Assembly (NCBI GenBank): GCA_026260175.1
Contig: JAKCWW010001853.1
Location: forward strand, 1-52,380
Source: Reticulitermes lucifugus
Taxonomy: Eukaryota > Arthropoda > Insecta > Blattodea > Rhinotermitidae
Reading direction: 5' to 3'
Length of the DNA: 52,380 nucleotides
Part shown: in pieces, positions 1 to 12,655 of the stretch
How the letters are laid out: every line of letters begins with the position of its first letter
How positions within the stretch are numbered: the stretch's first letter is position 1
The notes under the pieces: model-generated
Database searches by the model: none
What the model saw: only the letters and a program-made list of their open reading frames with translations
What the model was told of the DNA's origin: nothing
Made by a program: the position numbers and the translations under genes

Positions 1-123
1 CACAAACCGCAAGTGCATCAGGGTACATAGTGAGACAGTGTATAGTGCCTAGTTTGTTAAGAAAACCCAATACGGGTCCAAACAAATGTAGTGAGTGTTG
101 CAGTTAGTGGACGCTTGAAGAGT

Positions 124-168
124 AACCCCTGAAGATGGCTCAGACAGAGCNGAAACATATGTAGGGTT
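124..168 (+). ncRNA. Hammerhead ribozyme motif, well formed
   Basis: Self-cleaving RNA motif. Stem I pairs AACCC (124-128) with GGGTT (164-168). The core is CTGAAGA (129-135), stem II is GGCTC/GAGC with loop AGACA, then GAAAC (152-156) and a minimal stem III leading to GTA, so cleavage is predicted after A163. Base 151 is an N at the closing position of stem II and is the only uncertain residue. The expected order of core elements and the perfect 5-bp stem I make this a strong call. It lies in a family A copy whose leader is to the right. Confidence 0.87.
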
Positions 169-247
169 GACAATACATATATAATAGTGCAATATTTGTT
201 GGTTTATAGTATATAATATATCAAACATGCACGGTATGTACAACTTT
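124..247 (-). mobile_element. Family A HHR element, partial copy
   Basis: To the right of the ribozyme lies an arm (GTGCAATATTTGTTGG, 190-205) and then the inverted leader ATGCACGGTATGTAC (225-239). By comparison with the TSD-bounded copies, the element reads on the minus strand: leader near 240, arm, then an HHR in the opposite orientation to the element. I could not find the left arm or a TSD, so the left end is unresolved. Only the right half is claimed. Confidence 0.6.
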
Positions 248-1175
248 AAAGTGAATACATATGCATCTATACAAAACCATAAAAGTTAATGTCCAAAACT
301 TTAAAGAAAAAATTATCTTTCCAAATTTGACTTTGAACGGTTTATGTATCACGGTGCTTCATGTTTTGGGCATTCCTGCTTCAATTCCCTTGCGATTGAT
401 AAAAATTTGTTGAAATATCTTAACTGCAGCAGTTGTTTAACGTTGAATGATATGAATGGAATTTCACTTTCTTTAAAAAGGAAGGAGCTGAAATACTGTA
501 GCATCATTTGCTGAGGAGAATCGCATATTACCTCAGACGGGATACGAAGGTTTCCGAAAGATATTCGATATGGGCATCATTTCCATACAAGTCATGAGCG
601 TTACCTCTTGGGCCAAAAATCGTTAGGATAATACCGTGTAATACGCAGACAACAGCCACATTGCACATAATCTTTACCAATTTATTGTCTCTATTAAATG
701 GCTGTTACTCATACAACCGAATAGGTACAAATTCGCCTATTATTTATCTTTATTTCTAATAAATGTTCTAAATATAGTGTGTACGTTTTCGGTCCCTAGT
801 ACAAGCATCTATTAGCCCTACGTTCCAGTTACAAATAAAGAATGAATTTTTGAAATCGACGGGATAGCAGTCGGTATTAACATCGTTGCAAATATAATAA
901 ACTGAACAACAGATCAGATATACGTTTAGTTGTATACGTTTGGGTGGCGTCAGTGTTGTAATACCTTTTAAAATTTTAAACTTAAAAACTTTAATTCTAA
1001 GCGTTCTCTAAAGGCAAGCTTTCTGTTTTATTCTCGCTAGTTCTAAGGGCGCCTTCAATTAAATAAAATTTATTCCTGCTGTCATTAGTGTTGACAGATT
1101 CTGTTATAAGTACGAAGTATCAGGTACAGTAATTTTGTGCACTCTAAGTTTCTGGTTACTGAGAAATGGATCTGA
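248..1175. other. No recognisable feature
   Basis: AT-rich sequence without a convincing reading frame, repeat or RNA motif on either strand. Confidence 0.5.
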
Positions 1176-1188
1176 TGATGATTACCTT

Positions 1189-1558
1189 TTTATATTTCAT
1201 TGTTGTATAAGTTAACCTTGAGGTTTTTATATTGATGGATCTCTTTTGCCTGTTTGGCATTGATAAAATTTATATTGTTCATACCGTGCAGTAATCTCCT
1301 AGCCTTCCATAAGTAAACACAACTTCTGATAAACAGAGAACCCACAAAAAGCAACTGAAAAAACCTACATTTTATATCTTGAATTTTTAATATGTACCAT
1401 TATTTGTTGTTTTGTGATTTTGTTTAACTCACGATACGGGCCCCCGATGATGGTTCCATAATAGGGAACCGAAACATGTTGGACTGATTTTACTATAAAA
1501 AAGAAGTTATATTGTGTAATAAATAAGAAGTGTGCATTTTGATGGTTTTAGAAATGTG
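1189..1558 (+). mobile_element. Family A HHR element with 13-bp TSD
   Basis: A 370-bp insertion bounded by the direct repeat TGATGATTACCTT at 1176-1188 and 1559-1571. It carries a degenerate hammerhead near its 3' end (1444-1484), followed by an arm-like string GTGTGCATTTTGATGG, which resembles the GTGCATYTGTTGG arm of other copies. An internal CATACCGTGCA near 1280 resembles the family leader, so this may be a compound or rearranged copy. No coding capacity is visible. The TSD is seen directly; family membership is inferred from the arm and ribozyme. Confidence 0.6.
1441..1484 (+). ncRNA. Degenerate hammerhead ribozyme
   Basis: The core reads CCGATGA instead of CTGATGA, a change at the invariant U4. 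Stem II is excellent (GGTTCC/GGAACC with an AT-rich loop), followed by GAAACATGTT. Stem I keeps only about two pairs. The preserved stem II with a broken core suggests a decayed ribozyme that is probably inactive. Confidence 0.6.
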
Positions 1559-1809
1559 TGATGATTACCTTATTTATGTATAACTCTTCTCACGGGGATT
1601 TGTTTGTAAACCGTTATTAACAACTGTATGTAGTGTTAAGTGACTTTTTTCAGTCATTACTGGAAAATCCCCTTTAATCAGTAAACTGCTATTTTTCACA
1701 TATCACAAACTTAATATGACTTTAGTACTACTTAAATGATAATTTTCTTGTTAGTTTGCATGGGTGTGAAACTTAGTCTCTGACATAAAAATAGGAACAT
1801 AGTTTGAAA

Positions 1810-2155
1810 GTGTTTGAGAAGAGAGTGCTGAGGAGAATGTTGGGACTCGAAAGAATAAGTAACAGCGTAAACTATAAATTTTATAATGATTGTTTATAAA
1901 TTTTAAGTTCAACAGACGATATTAGGGTATCCATATCAAATACGAGTAGAATGATTTGGGGTGATGCGTATAACATGCATGTTGGTGATGAGTGTATAGA
2001 ATTTTAGTTCGACACGGTGGAGGGTGGGAGACCACTGACGAGATCTAGAGGTAGCTGAGGAGGTTATATTAAAATGGGAATTATAGAAATATGGTATGAA
2101 AATCTGAACTAGATTCCTCTCATTCGGGACAGGAACCAACAGCAGGGGTTTTACT
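1810..2155 (+). pseudogene. LINE reverse-transcriptase C-terminal relic
   Basis: Conceptual translation in shifting frames gives VFEKRVLRRMLG at the start and IKMGIIEIWYENLN-IPLIRDRNQQ-like text at the end. These resemble the tail of non-LTR reverse transcriptases (pattern VLRRIFGPKR, later GRPRRRWEDNIKMDL and DWIxLAQDRDRWR). Stops and frameshifts break it throughout, and the middle is eroded. No catalytic motif is present, because only the C-terminal end survives. It is a dead fragment of a CR1/Jockey/RTE-like element. The clade is not resolved. Confidence 0.6.
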
Positions 2156-2169
2156 AACACGCTAGTGAA

Positions 2170-5100
2170 CCATCAGGCTCCCTTGATTGTGTTAACTTTC
2201 TTAAGAAGGTGAGCGACTGTCAGCTTTAAAAAAACAATTCTACTCCCTGGCGTTGTTAATGAAAAAAGTAATTTAAGAATTAAAAAAGTGATTTTTACAC
2301 GATTATTAACAAGGTTTCGTGGATATTTTTATTGCTACGCCTGATCGTATTTCGGTTATTTTCTATGGGGTTGTTCGTTAATAAAATACTGCACTAAAAT
2401 CCATAATGAGTAACTCGTAATCAATTCATCCGCCGTGGAAAACAATTGAATTACTAAACGTAAAATATACTCGCTTTTCCCTGCGGCCTGTGCTGAACAA
2501 TAGTGCCCTAACTTTTGTTAGGGGCAGTTGCAGTCGTACACCATTTTCTGTCCCGCATGTAAATTTCAGAAGGTATAAGACAGGAATTAGTTACAAGGAA
2601 ACATCTGTACTTTTCAAACATTGATTTCAGTAAGTTTCGTATTTAACACTATTGTCTTTCACTTCTCTAACTTTTTTCCTTCCTTTAGATATTAGCAGGT
2701 GCTATCTAAATACAGCCTGACAAAATATCCATTCTCTTGTCATGTACTTAATTCACTAAAGTGACAAATTATCATCACACATAACAAAGTAACTGCATAA
2801 GAAATTATATACACTCATAAACACTGTCTGTGGAATTTCAATAATGGTTAAACGTCACGTTGTCACCTCGTTGCTATTTTTCTAACTTCCAGTTCAGAAT
2901 AACAATCTGTATTCACTTCCGCCACCAACAACACAAACTTCAGGATGCATGTTAAGACAGTTTTCAGATAGCTTTTGAATGAAAATAGACAGGAAGAGTA
3001 CCCATTGTTGAAATATATTAACGATAAATTTCTACTTACTGTTACGTTGTACTGCTGAACTAAGTTACAAATTCCCAAACACAGTAGTTACTGATTTGTT
3101 GTAAAAAGGAAAATTAAACACTAATGGAAGACCGAAATTGAAGACAGTTTTGTTGGGCCTGTAATAATTGGGTAAGAATTCGCAGAGAACATTGACGTTT
3201 TATTCCTACTTAATCGCCCAACATTTAAATGCATTTGATCTAATTTTCTCGATTTCATCAGACAAAAATTTTTTTTTTGTTTTAAGCCATTTCCTTATCG
3301 GCTTCACTCCATGTCTAGTACCATCAAAGATGCAGTGTCGTAACACATGGTTCTTTGATTCCTCCGGATGTTCTTACCGATCTACTCAACTTCAACATAT
3401 GCTGAGTCGATGCTGTCCAGAACGGCCTTCACCAACGCTGTTGTGAACGCAGCGATAAGTCTTCGCTTTCTCTAAAAAGCGGGAAATTTCTTGACTAGCT
3501 GAATAACTGTTAGCTTCTCAAGGAAAAGAATTATCTACAGAGCCTATCAGTAAGCTACTGACTGATGTTTAGACTTCGTATCTAGCAAGTAAAATTCTGT
3601 GGCTGCTCATCGAAACCAATTTGGCAATGAACCGAATTACAAACACGACCCTTATAAGAGAATACCTCCAGATCACAAGATTGCATGTGATCGCCCCCGC
3701 CCCCTTCGGCGTGTTCTGCAGACTAGTATCCTAACAGATGCTGAGCAATGATTTTTTATATTTATAGAATATAAAACACCAAATAAAACCAGTCAGCCGA
3801 TGGCTAACACATGCACAGGAATGACAGAAATCCAAGTGTCTTTTACAGATTACAGTGCACCAGCAATTAATTCCATCACAGCTTATCACTGCGCAATTTT
3901 CAATTACATATACTTGCTACCTGTTCCGTAAAATACCAGACTTAAGTTTATAGTACGAGCAATTTATCAGAGATGATATCGACAATACATGTTTGTGATG
4001 TGAGTGTGTTGACTTGTTTCAGCTTCCTGATGACAGGGTATTTTGGTGGGCTTTTATTCGCATTGTTAATCTCCTTGTTCTAATTGCACAGACTAAGTGA
4101 CAGTATGAGTGGGTGGGTAGTAAATACATGTGGGTGCGTGGTCTTGCGAGTGGGTGGATGAGTGGCCTAGTGGCTTAGTTACTCACATAACGTCAAATAT
4201 AACTGCTTGATGAGGTCTGACAGCAAAGTGTCAACGATACCTGTACTTTTGCGAATTCCACCCTTATACCGTCACTAGAAGCTTGCCTAGGTTAATATCC
4301 ATTAGGACACAAGAACGTGTATAAGGTGAACCACGCTGACTAAGATACATAGGCGAGGGTAATTTCCTCAGTACCTCGTCAAAGTTTGTAATCTCATTAC
4401 GGTTCACCAGACGGGATAAAGTGAGCGCTTGACATGTTAGAGAAGGTTTAATTACATCATTCTTATCTTAAGATGCTTTGTTGTACCCGTCATGGTCAAT
4501 GGTGTGTGGAAGATTAAGTGAGCGATTACTCTGATGCTTAGCTCTGTTTATTTTCGTGTTACAAATTACTGCATTTGCCTGAGACTCAAACTGATGTTGT
4601 TTTGACGAGTTTTCAGTCGACACAATTACTTGGTGTGAGAGTTGTGAAGTGCGGCTTATCTGAAACGCAGTCAATTCAGGAAATAATGTTCAGTGCGTAA
4701 TAAATATTCTGATGCTTTGTCATCAAACATCTGTCCGTGTATTAAGATTTTCTGTATGAATATGTTGCCGTTCAGGGCTATCCAGTTACACTTCATTTCC
4801 CTTCATCTGTGACAGTATCGTTGCGATCCTGTGTCGTAAAGTGCCTAGTCCTGAAATGTTACACTCTCTCAAATATTTTAAATGTTATTATTGAATATTT
4901 AAAAAAAACTTTTTAATATTATGACAGTCAATTTTTTTTGGAATAAAATTAACTCCGACTGTGTACAAGTTGTATGCGAAGGACAGTAAAAAATGTCTGT
5001 TTTATTTTACCTCAAAATAAGTTTGGCGTCAGTGAAGATGGCGTATTCTTGAACCCTCTGCAGTTAATAAAAATGTATTTCTGTATATTTAGAGTAAAGA

Positions 5101-8100
5101 TAAACTATACAATTGTTTCTGTGCATGTCATAAAGGCTTATAGGAGAAGTACTTATATATATATATATATATTCCTTAATTGTTGCCCTCAGTTTACATG
5201 GAAGTGAGCGGTCAACTTCACTCCACGGCGGTTTTACCCCTGGGGAAAAAACTACTGTTATGCATTGAATAGGGGGCTGGGTTGGCAGCGTAATAATATT
5301 GCACCATATATGACACGGCTCCTTTCCTGATAGAATGAATCTTTTATCCGATTAGAGAATGTGCAGACAATTTACATTTACAGAATAATGTCAGTTTAGA
5401 CTGGCTTTAATTTTATGAGATAAAGAGAAGTTTACAAATGTGTGGGATGATAGGAGCTGTCAGTGGCCATCAGCTGTAGCAAGTGTTGAGGTTAAGAGAG
5501 ATCGACCAGCATTTACGGGACAAGTGTAAAATCAGCAGTGATGGAATTGCGTCTGAAATGGCCATCGGTTAAGGTAAGAAGCGGTGCAAAACTAGCTTAA
5601 GGGTCAACCAAATATACGAGTAGCTTTTTTTAATGGAGTCTGGAAACCTGTGTATCTCTGGAGCAAATACATAGACAAACATTTAAGTGAACACTGGTTA
5701 CGTAGAAACAATATAACTGGAGTGTAATTATTCTGACACACTTACAATAAAAACTTCGTTTTTGACTAACGTGTTTGTCTCACTAGCTTTTGTAGTATAT
5801 TTTGTAATCTGACACCATGTAATCTACTGGCATATGTTTGGAAGGTTTTGCAAAAAATACTTAAATTTGGAAATGACTGAAAAGTATTTAAACATATATT
5901 CGATTGATGAACTTCTAATTATCTCTTAATATTCGAGTGATCAGTTTTAAGGGCATAATTACGGGAAGTTGAAGAGGTATAGTTGTTAAGAACTTTTTGA
6001 CATGAGGATTTGAGGAATCTGTAGTCATGACATATATTTTGGAACAAGAAAGGCAAAGAACGTATAATGTAACAAGTGTTGTTATAACCGAGGAGTATAA
6101 TCTTATGGTAACAGTGAAGAATTCATTGCTACCACATAATGTCTGACGCTATAGACGAGGCGTTGCATTAACCGATGTCGTTATAACTGGGCACGTCTGT
6201 ATATTCTTATGTGCGTCGTTTCTGTAATATCCTTTCCCTTTTACACACTTCCCATGATAGCCTTGTTGGCACTAACGGGCCAAACTGCAATACATTGTAG
6301 ACACGCTGAGGAAGCTGTATATCAGCCATGCGGTAGAGCGGGTCCAGCTAACAGTGCTGATGGCGCGTTATAACCAGCACATAAGAAAAGTTCGGTTTGC
6401 GGCCTTCTCTAGTGCTTGTTTAACGTCCGCTACTTCCTTAAGTCAGCGATTAATCTACGTTTCTTTCTTACTTCGCATATATTTTAGGTTACATCTTCTA
6501 CTGTTTAAAGTGACACACGATCATGGATGCCGGAGTATTGTTGCCAGAAGAACTGCAAGAACGTACTGCAAATTCTGTCAAGCTCCTCTGTGGTCAGAAC
6601 TGTTTATGTTATTCTGTTGACGTCACAGCCTTATTTTTAAATGTATTTGGGCACTTTTCTCGCGATTTACGAAACTGAAAGGCGAACAGGCTGGGAGATC
6701 TCACATTTAGTGCAGAAAGCAGTTGATTCCATACCCTTGCAAATTATATTGCACCAATGTTTATTATCCGTATAAACTACTTGTGCGAACTCAGCTCTCC
6801 TATAAACGCGTGTGGCTGGTGAATGGGTATAAGGTGTAGAGAGGCTGTTGATAACTTCAATAAACGTTTATTATACTATTTTATGTTTTCTCTGCAGCAA
6901 GAGTTTTGTGTCTCTAAGAAGTGAACACAAAGACAAATTTAAAAAAGCGCGTATTTGGGAAACATGTGTATACAAAGTCTCATTCTCGAACACAACGTAA
7001 CACGTTCATTTTTTATACACATGTGACTACGCCTCACGATTTCTGCCTTTTATGATGCGCATTGTGGTAATTTTTTATGTTTTGTGAAATACTTATTTTC
7101 TATTTAATTTCCTTTTCTGTGGTATTTTGTAATCGTCCGTAAAACGCTTACCTTGTGTAGGCTCCCCACTGTTATTAAAGACCGTCAATAAGTGCAGTAA
7201 ATTACTAATGTATTATTTGTACATGGCTGCAAATTAAAGAACCAACAAAATAAATTTCTTCTGGGAAAACACCCAACTACTTTCAGTAGTACATCCCCAA
7301 CATTTTTTGGCCCAGCTGGTCCATTATCAAGGAGACAAACGTGATACAAGTAGTAGTATCAAAGGTTCTACCGTGCATTCAACAGCATATTAGTGCGGGT
7401 GATTTTGTTTTCAAACATCTGAATTACATATTTCATGATTAAATTATAGGCCTATATATACACCACACAATATTAAAATGGTAAAAAGGTATTAAATGAT
7501 TAACAGCAAGATTTAAAGTTATTGCATGAGTTATATGGATTGCAATGCATGTCGAAAGTGAACCTGAGTTATTAATTCCGCTGCAATTGTTGGTGAGGTA
7601 AGGTAAGGAAAAATGTAACTGGGTGGAAATATGTTGGAGACGAACTCTAGTTGGGTATTTTCACAGAAACCTCTCTATTTTCTTGGTTCATTAATTTGTA
7701 TTGGCTGAAAAAGAAATACACAGGAGATATTGAAATTATGAAATTTGACACGACTGTTTAAACATACTAATGACAACAAAATAGAAGTATTCTGTTGTAT
7801 TAGGGAATATTAGAGTAATATTTTATTTTGTGAAATTCCGGACACATAATCTCTGTTAGGCTATCCCTATAATACTGACATTTGGGTGCATTATAACTAC
7901 ATTAGATGCAAAAATGAACAGTATTTTGCTCTAAATACGACCCAAGTCGTTATAAATTTACACGAAAAGCTTTTCATTATTCTTCTGCTGAAAAATGCCT
8001 TATTAGCTGAAGATAACGTGCCTGAGGTTTTGGGATCTGTCTGCCCGTATCGATTCACTTTACAGCATTTCAATACATTCGTGGTTAGGACAAGGGTATA

Positions 8101-8679
8101 GGGAAGAGGGAAGGAGAAGTAGTGAGGGGGTGACCGAGTATCTTCGTAAAGTTTTTGCTGATCTTTAAAGTTTGGCTACCGGAAACTTCTTGTCGCAGTG
8201 AAGTTGGCAACAGTACCGGTAAACAAACTGGCTCATTCTGATTGGTCCGCAAAAACGGAGATGGTGTCCATGCAACATTTCAAGTGGTAGTGTAGACTTA
8301 TGAACAGTGAAGTGATGGGACCTGCTGAAGTGACAGAGCTCCTACACAGAGAAGAAAGAATCAGGTTTATGACATACAGTAAAAGATAAATTGTCTTTGT
8401 ACCAAGACATTCACTCAAAAGTAAGCATTGTTAACATCAGAATACCTGACTCAGCTTGCATATCCGGGTTGTATCACTAATAGTGATGTGTTGAATAATT
8501 ACGCGTATGTCTTTCTTCTGTGGTAAAGTTTTGACAAATTGTGTCCCTTTTTAGACTTAATATGCTTCACTAATTTTACATAAACTCGGATGTGATTAGT
8601 TTATCACATAGCACGTGTTCATTCTGGTTTAAAAAATTCTCCACCAAATTGGCTACGATAATCTCATTAAGGCATATTA
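2170..8679. other. Long stretch without recognisable genes
   Basis: Scattered frames of 60-92 codons show no domain, motif or conserved text that I recognise. A (TA)n run lies at 5153-5172. Near 5220-5285, CATTGAATAGGGGGCTGG resembles a piece of the SINE at 46690-46910, but the match is short. No further RNA motif or inverted repeat stood out. Confidence 0.4.
5153..5172. repeat. (TA)n microsatellite
   Basis: About ten TA dinucleotides in a row. Confidence 0.9.
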
Positions 8680-8777
8680 TAGTCAAAGTATTTGATGTAC
8701 ATCTTCCGTGCAACAGTCCGATACACACAAATTTCACTATCAACTAGTTGCAAAATTTTTGTGTATATGTTATACAA

Positions 8778-8824
8778 AGCTCTTACATGTTTCGGCCATA
8801 CATCCTGGCCATCTTCACGGAGCT
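8778..8824 (-). ncRNA. Hammerhead ribozyme with C3 lesion
   Basis: Read on the minus strand: stem I AGCTC pairs with GAGCT. The core reads GTGAAGA where CTGAAGA is required. Stem II is GGCC/GGCC around an AT-rich loop, then GAAACATGTA. Everything except the first core base fits. C3 normally pairs with G8 in the active site, so this copy is probably inactive. Confidence 0.7.
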
Positions 8825-9140
8825 ACAAGTTTGATCGATGTGTACATCGTATATGGCTACTTTTTGCACATAAATGGCAGACTATATACACATATATAAT
8901 ATAATGTAATAAGAATACAATGACGATTGTCACTATGTAAATCGCCAGTATTGTAAATAGGTAGTTATAACGTTAAGAGCAATTTAAGTAGTTTTTAACA
9001 TTGTAACTATCTTATTGACGATTTATTTAGTGACAAGCATCATTGTATTCTTATTACATTATATTATGTATATGTATGTAATCTGCCAGTTATCTATGAA
9101 AAGTTGCCATACCCGCTGTACGCGTCGACCAAACTTGTAA

Positions 9141-9183
9141 CTCCCTGAAGATAGCCAGCATATATGGCCGAAACATGTAGGAG
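9141..9183 (+). ncRNA. Hammerhead ribozyme, intact core
   Basis: Stem I is CTCC (9141-9144) with GGAG (9180-9183). The core is CTGAAGA (9145-9151). Stem II is GCC/GGC with one A-C mismatch at its base, then GAAAC (9170-9174) and GTA. Core residues are all present. The weakened stem II base may lower activity. It is the mirror partner of the minus-strand copy at 8778-8824. Confidence 0.78.
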
Positions 9184-9537
9184 CTCTATATAAAATATAA
9201 AAACATTGCGAAACTAGTTGGTACTGAACTATGTGAGTGTAGTCAAAGTACATGACGTATTTTCTCGACGTCTGATATTTTGCCAACAATCTCTACCACT
9301 GGCCGTTTAATGATAAAACATAGTAGCACCATTATTAAAATTGCTGGTACCGTTCCCCAGCAAATTGCTTCGCCACCTATCCAGTTATCAAGTAGAATTT
9401 TTTTCTATTGGAGTAAAGCGGTAAGAACATGAATCTAACCGCTCTCATTGAGTGCAGAAATGAGAAGTGTGTCAAACTCCGTCTCCACTACCCTATATCT
9501 TTTCGTGGCATGGCGCTTAGAGACAGGAAACGTGGTG

Positions 9538-9728
9538 AGATCTGCCCTCTTCTGGTATATTGCGCAGCGTTGAGTGGTATTTCTGTACCGACGTTTCGGG
9601 ACTTCTTAACCCTTAAAAATGGGACCGATAAGTTGTCCCGAAACGTGGGCACAGAACTACCCACGCTGCGTAATATCCCAGAAGAGCGAAGATCTCATCT
9701 ACATGGCGGCGGAAGCCTGAAATCATGC
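9538..9728 (+). repeat. Family B foldback element, decayed
   Basis: Inverted arms run from GAGATCTGCCCTCTTC (9537-9552) to GAAGAGCGAAGATCTC (about 9681-9696), and a CCCGAAACGTGGGCAC string lies in the right half. At 9621-9639 stem II GGGAC/GTCCC survives with GAAAC after it, but the CTGANGA strand has decayed to TTAAAAA. The 3' tail (CATGGCGGCGGAAGCCTG) resembles tails of other family B copies. The nearly matching strings AGGAAACGTGGTG (9525-9537) and AGGAAAGATGGTG (9729-9741) look like an eroded 13-bp TSD. The long frame here, starting at 9429, is repeat-derived. Confidence 0.55.
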
Positions 9729-9741
9729 AGGAAAGATGGTG

Positions 9742-10879
9742 CCTTTATAATTTTAAGCCTAAATACTCTGTACGATTCTGCTCATTATCGCTTACTTCTA
9801 ATTTGGTCGCTAAATAAGGTTTGATATTCTCTGATTCAAAGGAATTCGGTCATACATTTAAGTGTTCGTTCAAACTGACCTGGAAGCTTCCAGAGCCTCC
9901 ATACTGTTTCCCAGAATTTCTATCTTAAGTTTTCTGTTTTCTATTTTCCCTTTTATCATTTATTATCAATACTTCCTGTTATGTACTTCACTCTGCCCAG
10001 CAGCCTTTGATCCAAGCTAAAAATTTAATTCGAAAAAAGTGTGTTTTGACTGCATCCTTCTTTCAGTATTTCCGGCATCATTATCGCGTTTAGGAATAGC
10101 AGATGATATTTAAAATTTGGCATCGCAATGAATGCAGAATTTCACTTTGAAGGAAAATCGAAAGAAATAACTTGCTATGGTGTTTATTTAACGTCTTTAC
10201 TATCTACCCCATTGTCACTACACGATTTACTGTTTCTTTGTCTGCTCAAGAATTTGGTGCTAGGGTGTATAAGAACGCACTGTACCCGTAAGGTAGGTAC
10301 GTTGGGCGTTGAGTGCGCTGCTTAACGCTTGACCTGTCGTCTTTCACACGACGGAGCAAATTTTCTTTTCCCTTTCCCACCACTTTCCTCTCGCAGTGAA
10401 TGAAGCACTCCTATTCGGGCAGCCGATTCAGCTACGATTGATGACGCTGAGATCGAGATCGAGCGAAAGGTAATGTGCGCGGCAACGTGACAACAGTTGC
10501 TTGATTGACAGCGGCAGTAGCTGCTAAGATGCAAGAGGAACACGTGACTGACTCCGAGGAACAAGGATTCAAGACAAGCCTTGCAGAAATGACTGACTAA
10601 CCGCGCGGGAAAAAGCGATTTAATTCAATTAATTTAGAACTGAGTTCGAAGTCTGGCAGATAAGTAACTTGGCTTACTGTGTCAAGAGATATAGGCCTGC
10701 GTTTTGTGACTGAAATTCAGCAAACTCATCTACGTTCAAAATACCCACATTTTGAATTCATATACGCATTACGTCGCCTTTACCAAGCTGAAAATCATTT
10801 ACCGAAAGTAATTTATGTACTGAAGTTTTATTGCTGTGAATGCCTTAATGTTACGTAAAGTTAGACGCTGTCGAGCGAA
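9742..10879. other. No recognisable feature
   Basis: Mixed-composition sequence with only short frames. Nothing could be assigned on either strand. Confidence 0.45.
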
Positions 10880-11195
10880 AGATGGAATGGCGCAGTCGGT
10901 ATAGCGACTATACGAAGGCCTGAACAACGGAGGAATAACGGTTCTATTCTCGTCAGGGGCAAGAAACTTCCTCTTCTCCAAAGCGTCCAGACCGGCTGTG
11001 TGGCTACCGAATCTTCTATTCCTTGTGTCCAAAAGACTACTGCCTCTGGGGTAAATCGGCTGGGGCACAAATCTGATCACTTAACGTCCATCTAGTGTCG
11101 AGGTTAAGTATAAGTGGCGACAAATATCCACTCCTCCACATGACTTCATAGCATGCACAAGGCCTTTGCCTCATGACCATTCAAGGAGATTTTTA
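10880..11195 (+). repeat. tRNA-derived SINE (family 1)
   Basis: The head resembles a tRNA gene: an A-box-like GGCGCAGTCGGTATAG (about 10889-10904) and a B-box-like GGTTCTATTCTCG (about 10940). The body and tail (TCCACTCCTCCACATGACTTC, then GCATGCACAAGG near the end) match the second plus-strand copy at 43971-44225. Such elements are transcribed by RNA polymerase III and mobilised by LINE enzymes. Reading frames crossing it on the minus strand are by-products. Confidence 0.65.
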
Positions 11196-11239
11196 GTTCA
11201 GAAAACTTGGAAACAGAGGGTCAAATAAAGCGATGTGCG

Positions 11240-11535
11240 AAAAGATTTTATTTTGTTTGTTGTGATGAAAATTGCTCCGAGTGAGGTGCACTTAGCTCGT
11301 TCAAGTCCACTAATCCGGCCAAAGATTTTCTTTTTCTTTGTTGTGGAAGTCGATGTCTGAAACGGATTAATGATCTGGGGGGTCCTGGTGTTGACCGCAG
11401 TGTTTCTACAGCGGACACTGTGCGATCACATTTAAAGTCCTGGTACACAAGATTTCGCTTCACGAAATATGGCAATCGCTCGGCAACAATTAACATGCGA
11501 CAAGATACGCTATACTGATTGTTGCATATGGACAC
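11240..11535 (-). other. Unrecognised 95-codon frame
   Basis: An open frame on the minus strand reads through RNLVYQDFKCDRTVSAVE and PGPPRSLIRFRHRLPQ. It vaguely recalls the helix-turn-helix end of mariner-type transposases (pattern RTTGSV..GRPR), but the match is too weak to claim. It lies just downstream of a SINE. It could be a chance frame. Confidence 0.2.
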
Positions 11536-12655
11536 AATCTACATACACATTCAAATTACACTAAATTAACTTTAAAAGATTTTGAGAACTACAATAGAAC
11601 ATGCCAGCTGGCGAAAGCTGGTTGGCATTTCATTAATGCAAGAATCTGGGGCCTATGGCGGCCTGTAAAACAATTCAGAAAACAAAATTAAACGGTGGTC
11701 AGACCTGGTAAAATGTGGTAAAGACTTGTCGATACGTTAATGACTTAGACAAATGAAAAGTAGAAATAAAATAGCGGCGTCTGCAGTTTATTGTGGGAGA
11801 AACTGCTGTTAATTCAGAGGTCGGCAAGCTAGTCGCTTGTACCTGTAAAACTAACCATAAATCCTGAGCGTGCTCAGACTAACGCACAGTGGTTTTAGAA
11901 CGATGGATGCGTCTGTGCATTAAGCGGGATAGTACTGTTGTAAAATAACATGAAATACAACGTCGAAGGGAAAGAATTCTTATATGATACATTGAATGGC
12001 ATAAGTCTTGAAGAAGAAATAAAATTCAAGTTACATAACGTATTTGTAGAAAGTATATTGCGTTCCAGATCAGCAAATTGCAGAACACTGGCGAAGTTTC
12101 TAGTAGCATAATCAGTCTAAGGACAAAAGATAATGCTAAAGATATGTACTGTATGAAGAAAATCTTGATTGTATTGTTACTCCATTGGAACTAGGTACAA
12201 AGATATCTTTGCATCTCTTGGCTCTTCAAAGTGGAATGGCAAGAAGTTCACTCCACACTGCAATACAGTTGTTAAATTACGGCTGTACAGAACGGCGGTT
12301 GTACTGGCTGGTCTATGTAGTGTTTTGTCACCATACTGTAAGGCAAGGATTCGAGAAATGTAGGTGGTTTCTACATTCTGTGTTCAATAGTCTCTTTGAG
12401 CCAGGACCTACTTTTCGTTCTGGTGAAGCGTGATTTGTATTAAACGAGTACTTGAACAGTCAAAACAACATACACTAATACAACGAGAAACCTCGTGCTT
12501 TTCGTGAGGTTCATTCTCGCAGTTTGAAAGTCGGATTGTTGTGGGCAGTAAGTTCACGGTGAACAATAAGTTCAGTGTTCTTGAGGAAACAATAAATCCG
12601 GAATGTTATGTAAGATTAATTGCCATACTGTTCTTTGACAAACTGACTGAAGACT

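Larger units (their letters stand above)
8691..9239 (+). mobile_element. Family A foldback element with two HHRs
   Basis: A 549-bp insertion between direct copies of TAGTCAAAGTA at 8680-8690 and 9240-9250. Its two halves are diverged inverted repeats (about 8725-8935 against 9025-9215). The shared string AATGTAATAAGAATACAATG lies near the centre in opposite orientations. The left end has a leader-like TCTTCCGTGCAAC. A hammerhead sits in each half, at 8778-8824 on the minus strand and 9141-9183 on the plus strand. The short reading frames on each half are mirror images of the same repeat and are not genes. Confidence 0.75.

Noticed and set aside
1165..1190. CTGATGATGATTACC as a hammerhead core
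   Set aside because: No GAAAC or stem II follows. Part of it is the 13-bp target-site duplication of the 1189-1558 element.
4027..4060. CTGATGACAGGG as a hammerhead core
   Set aside because: No GAAAC within reach and no pairing flanks.
9429..9824. The longest frame in the window (131 codons) as a host gene
   Set aside because: Most of it runs through the family B foldback. Its text matches repeat-derived strings and not a protein family.
11248..11535. Minus-strand frame as a mariner transposase N-terminus
   Set aside because: Only loose similarity of spacing. No inverted ends, TA duplication or catalytic domain.
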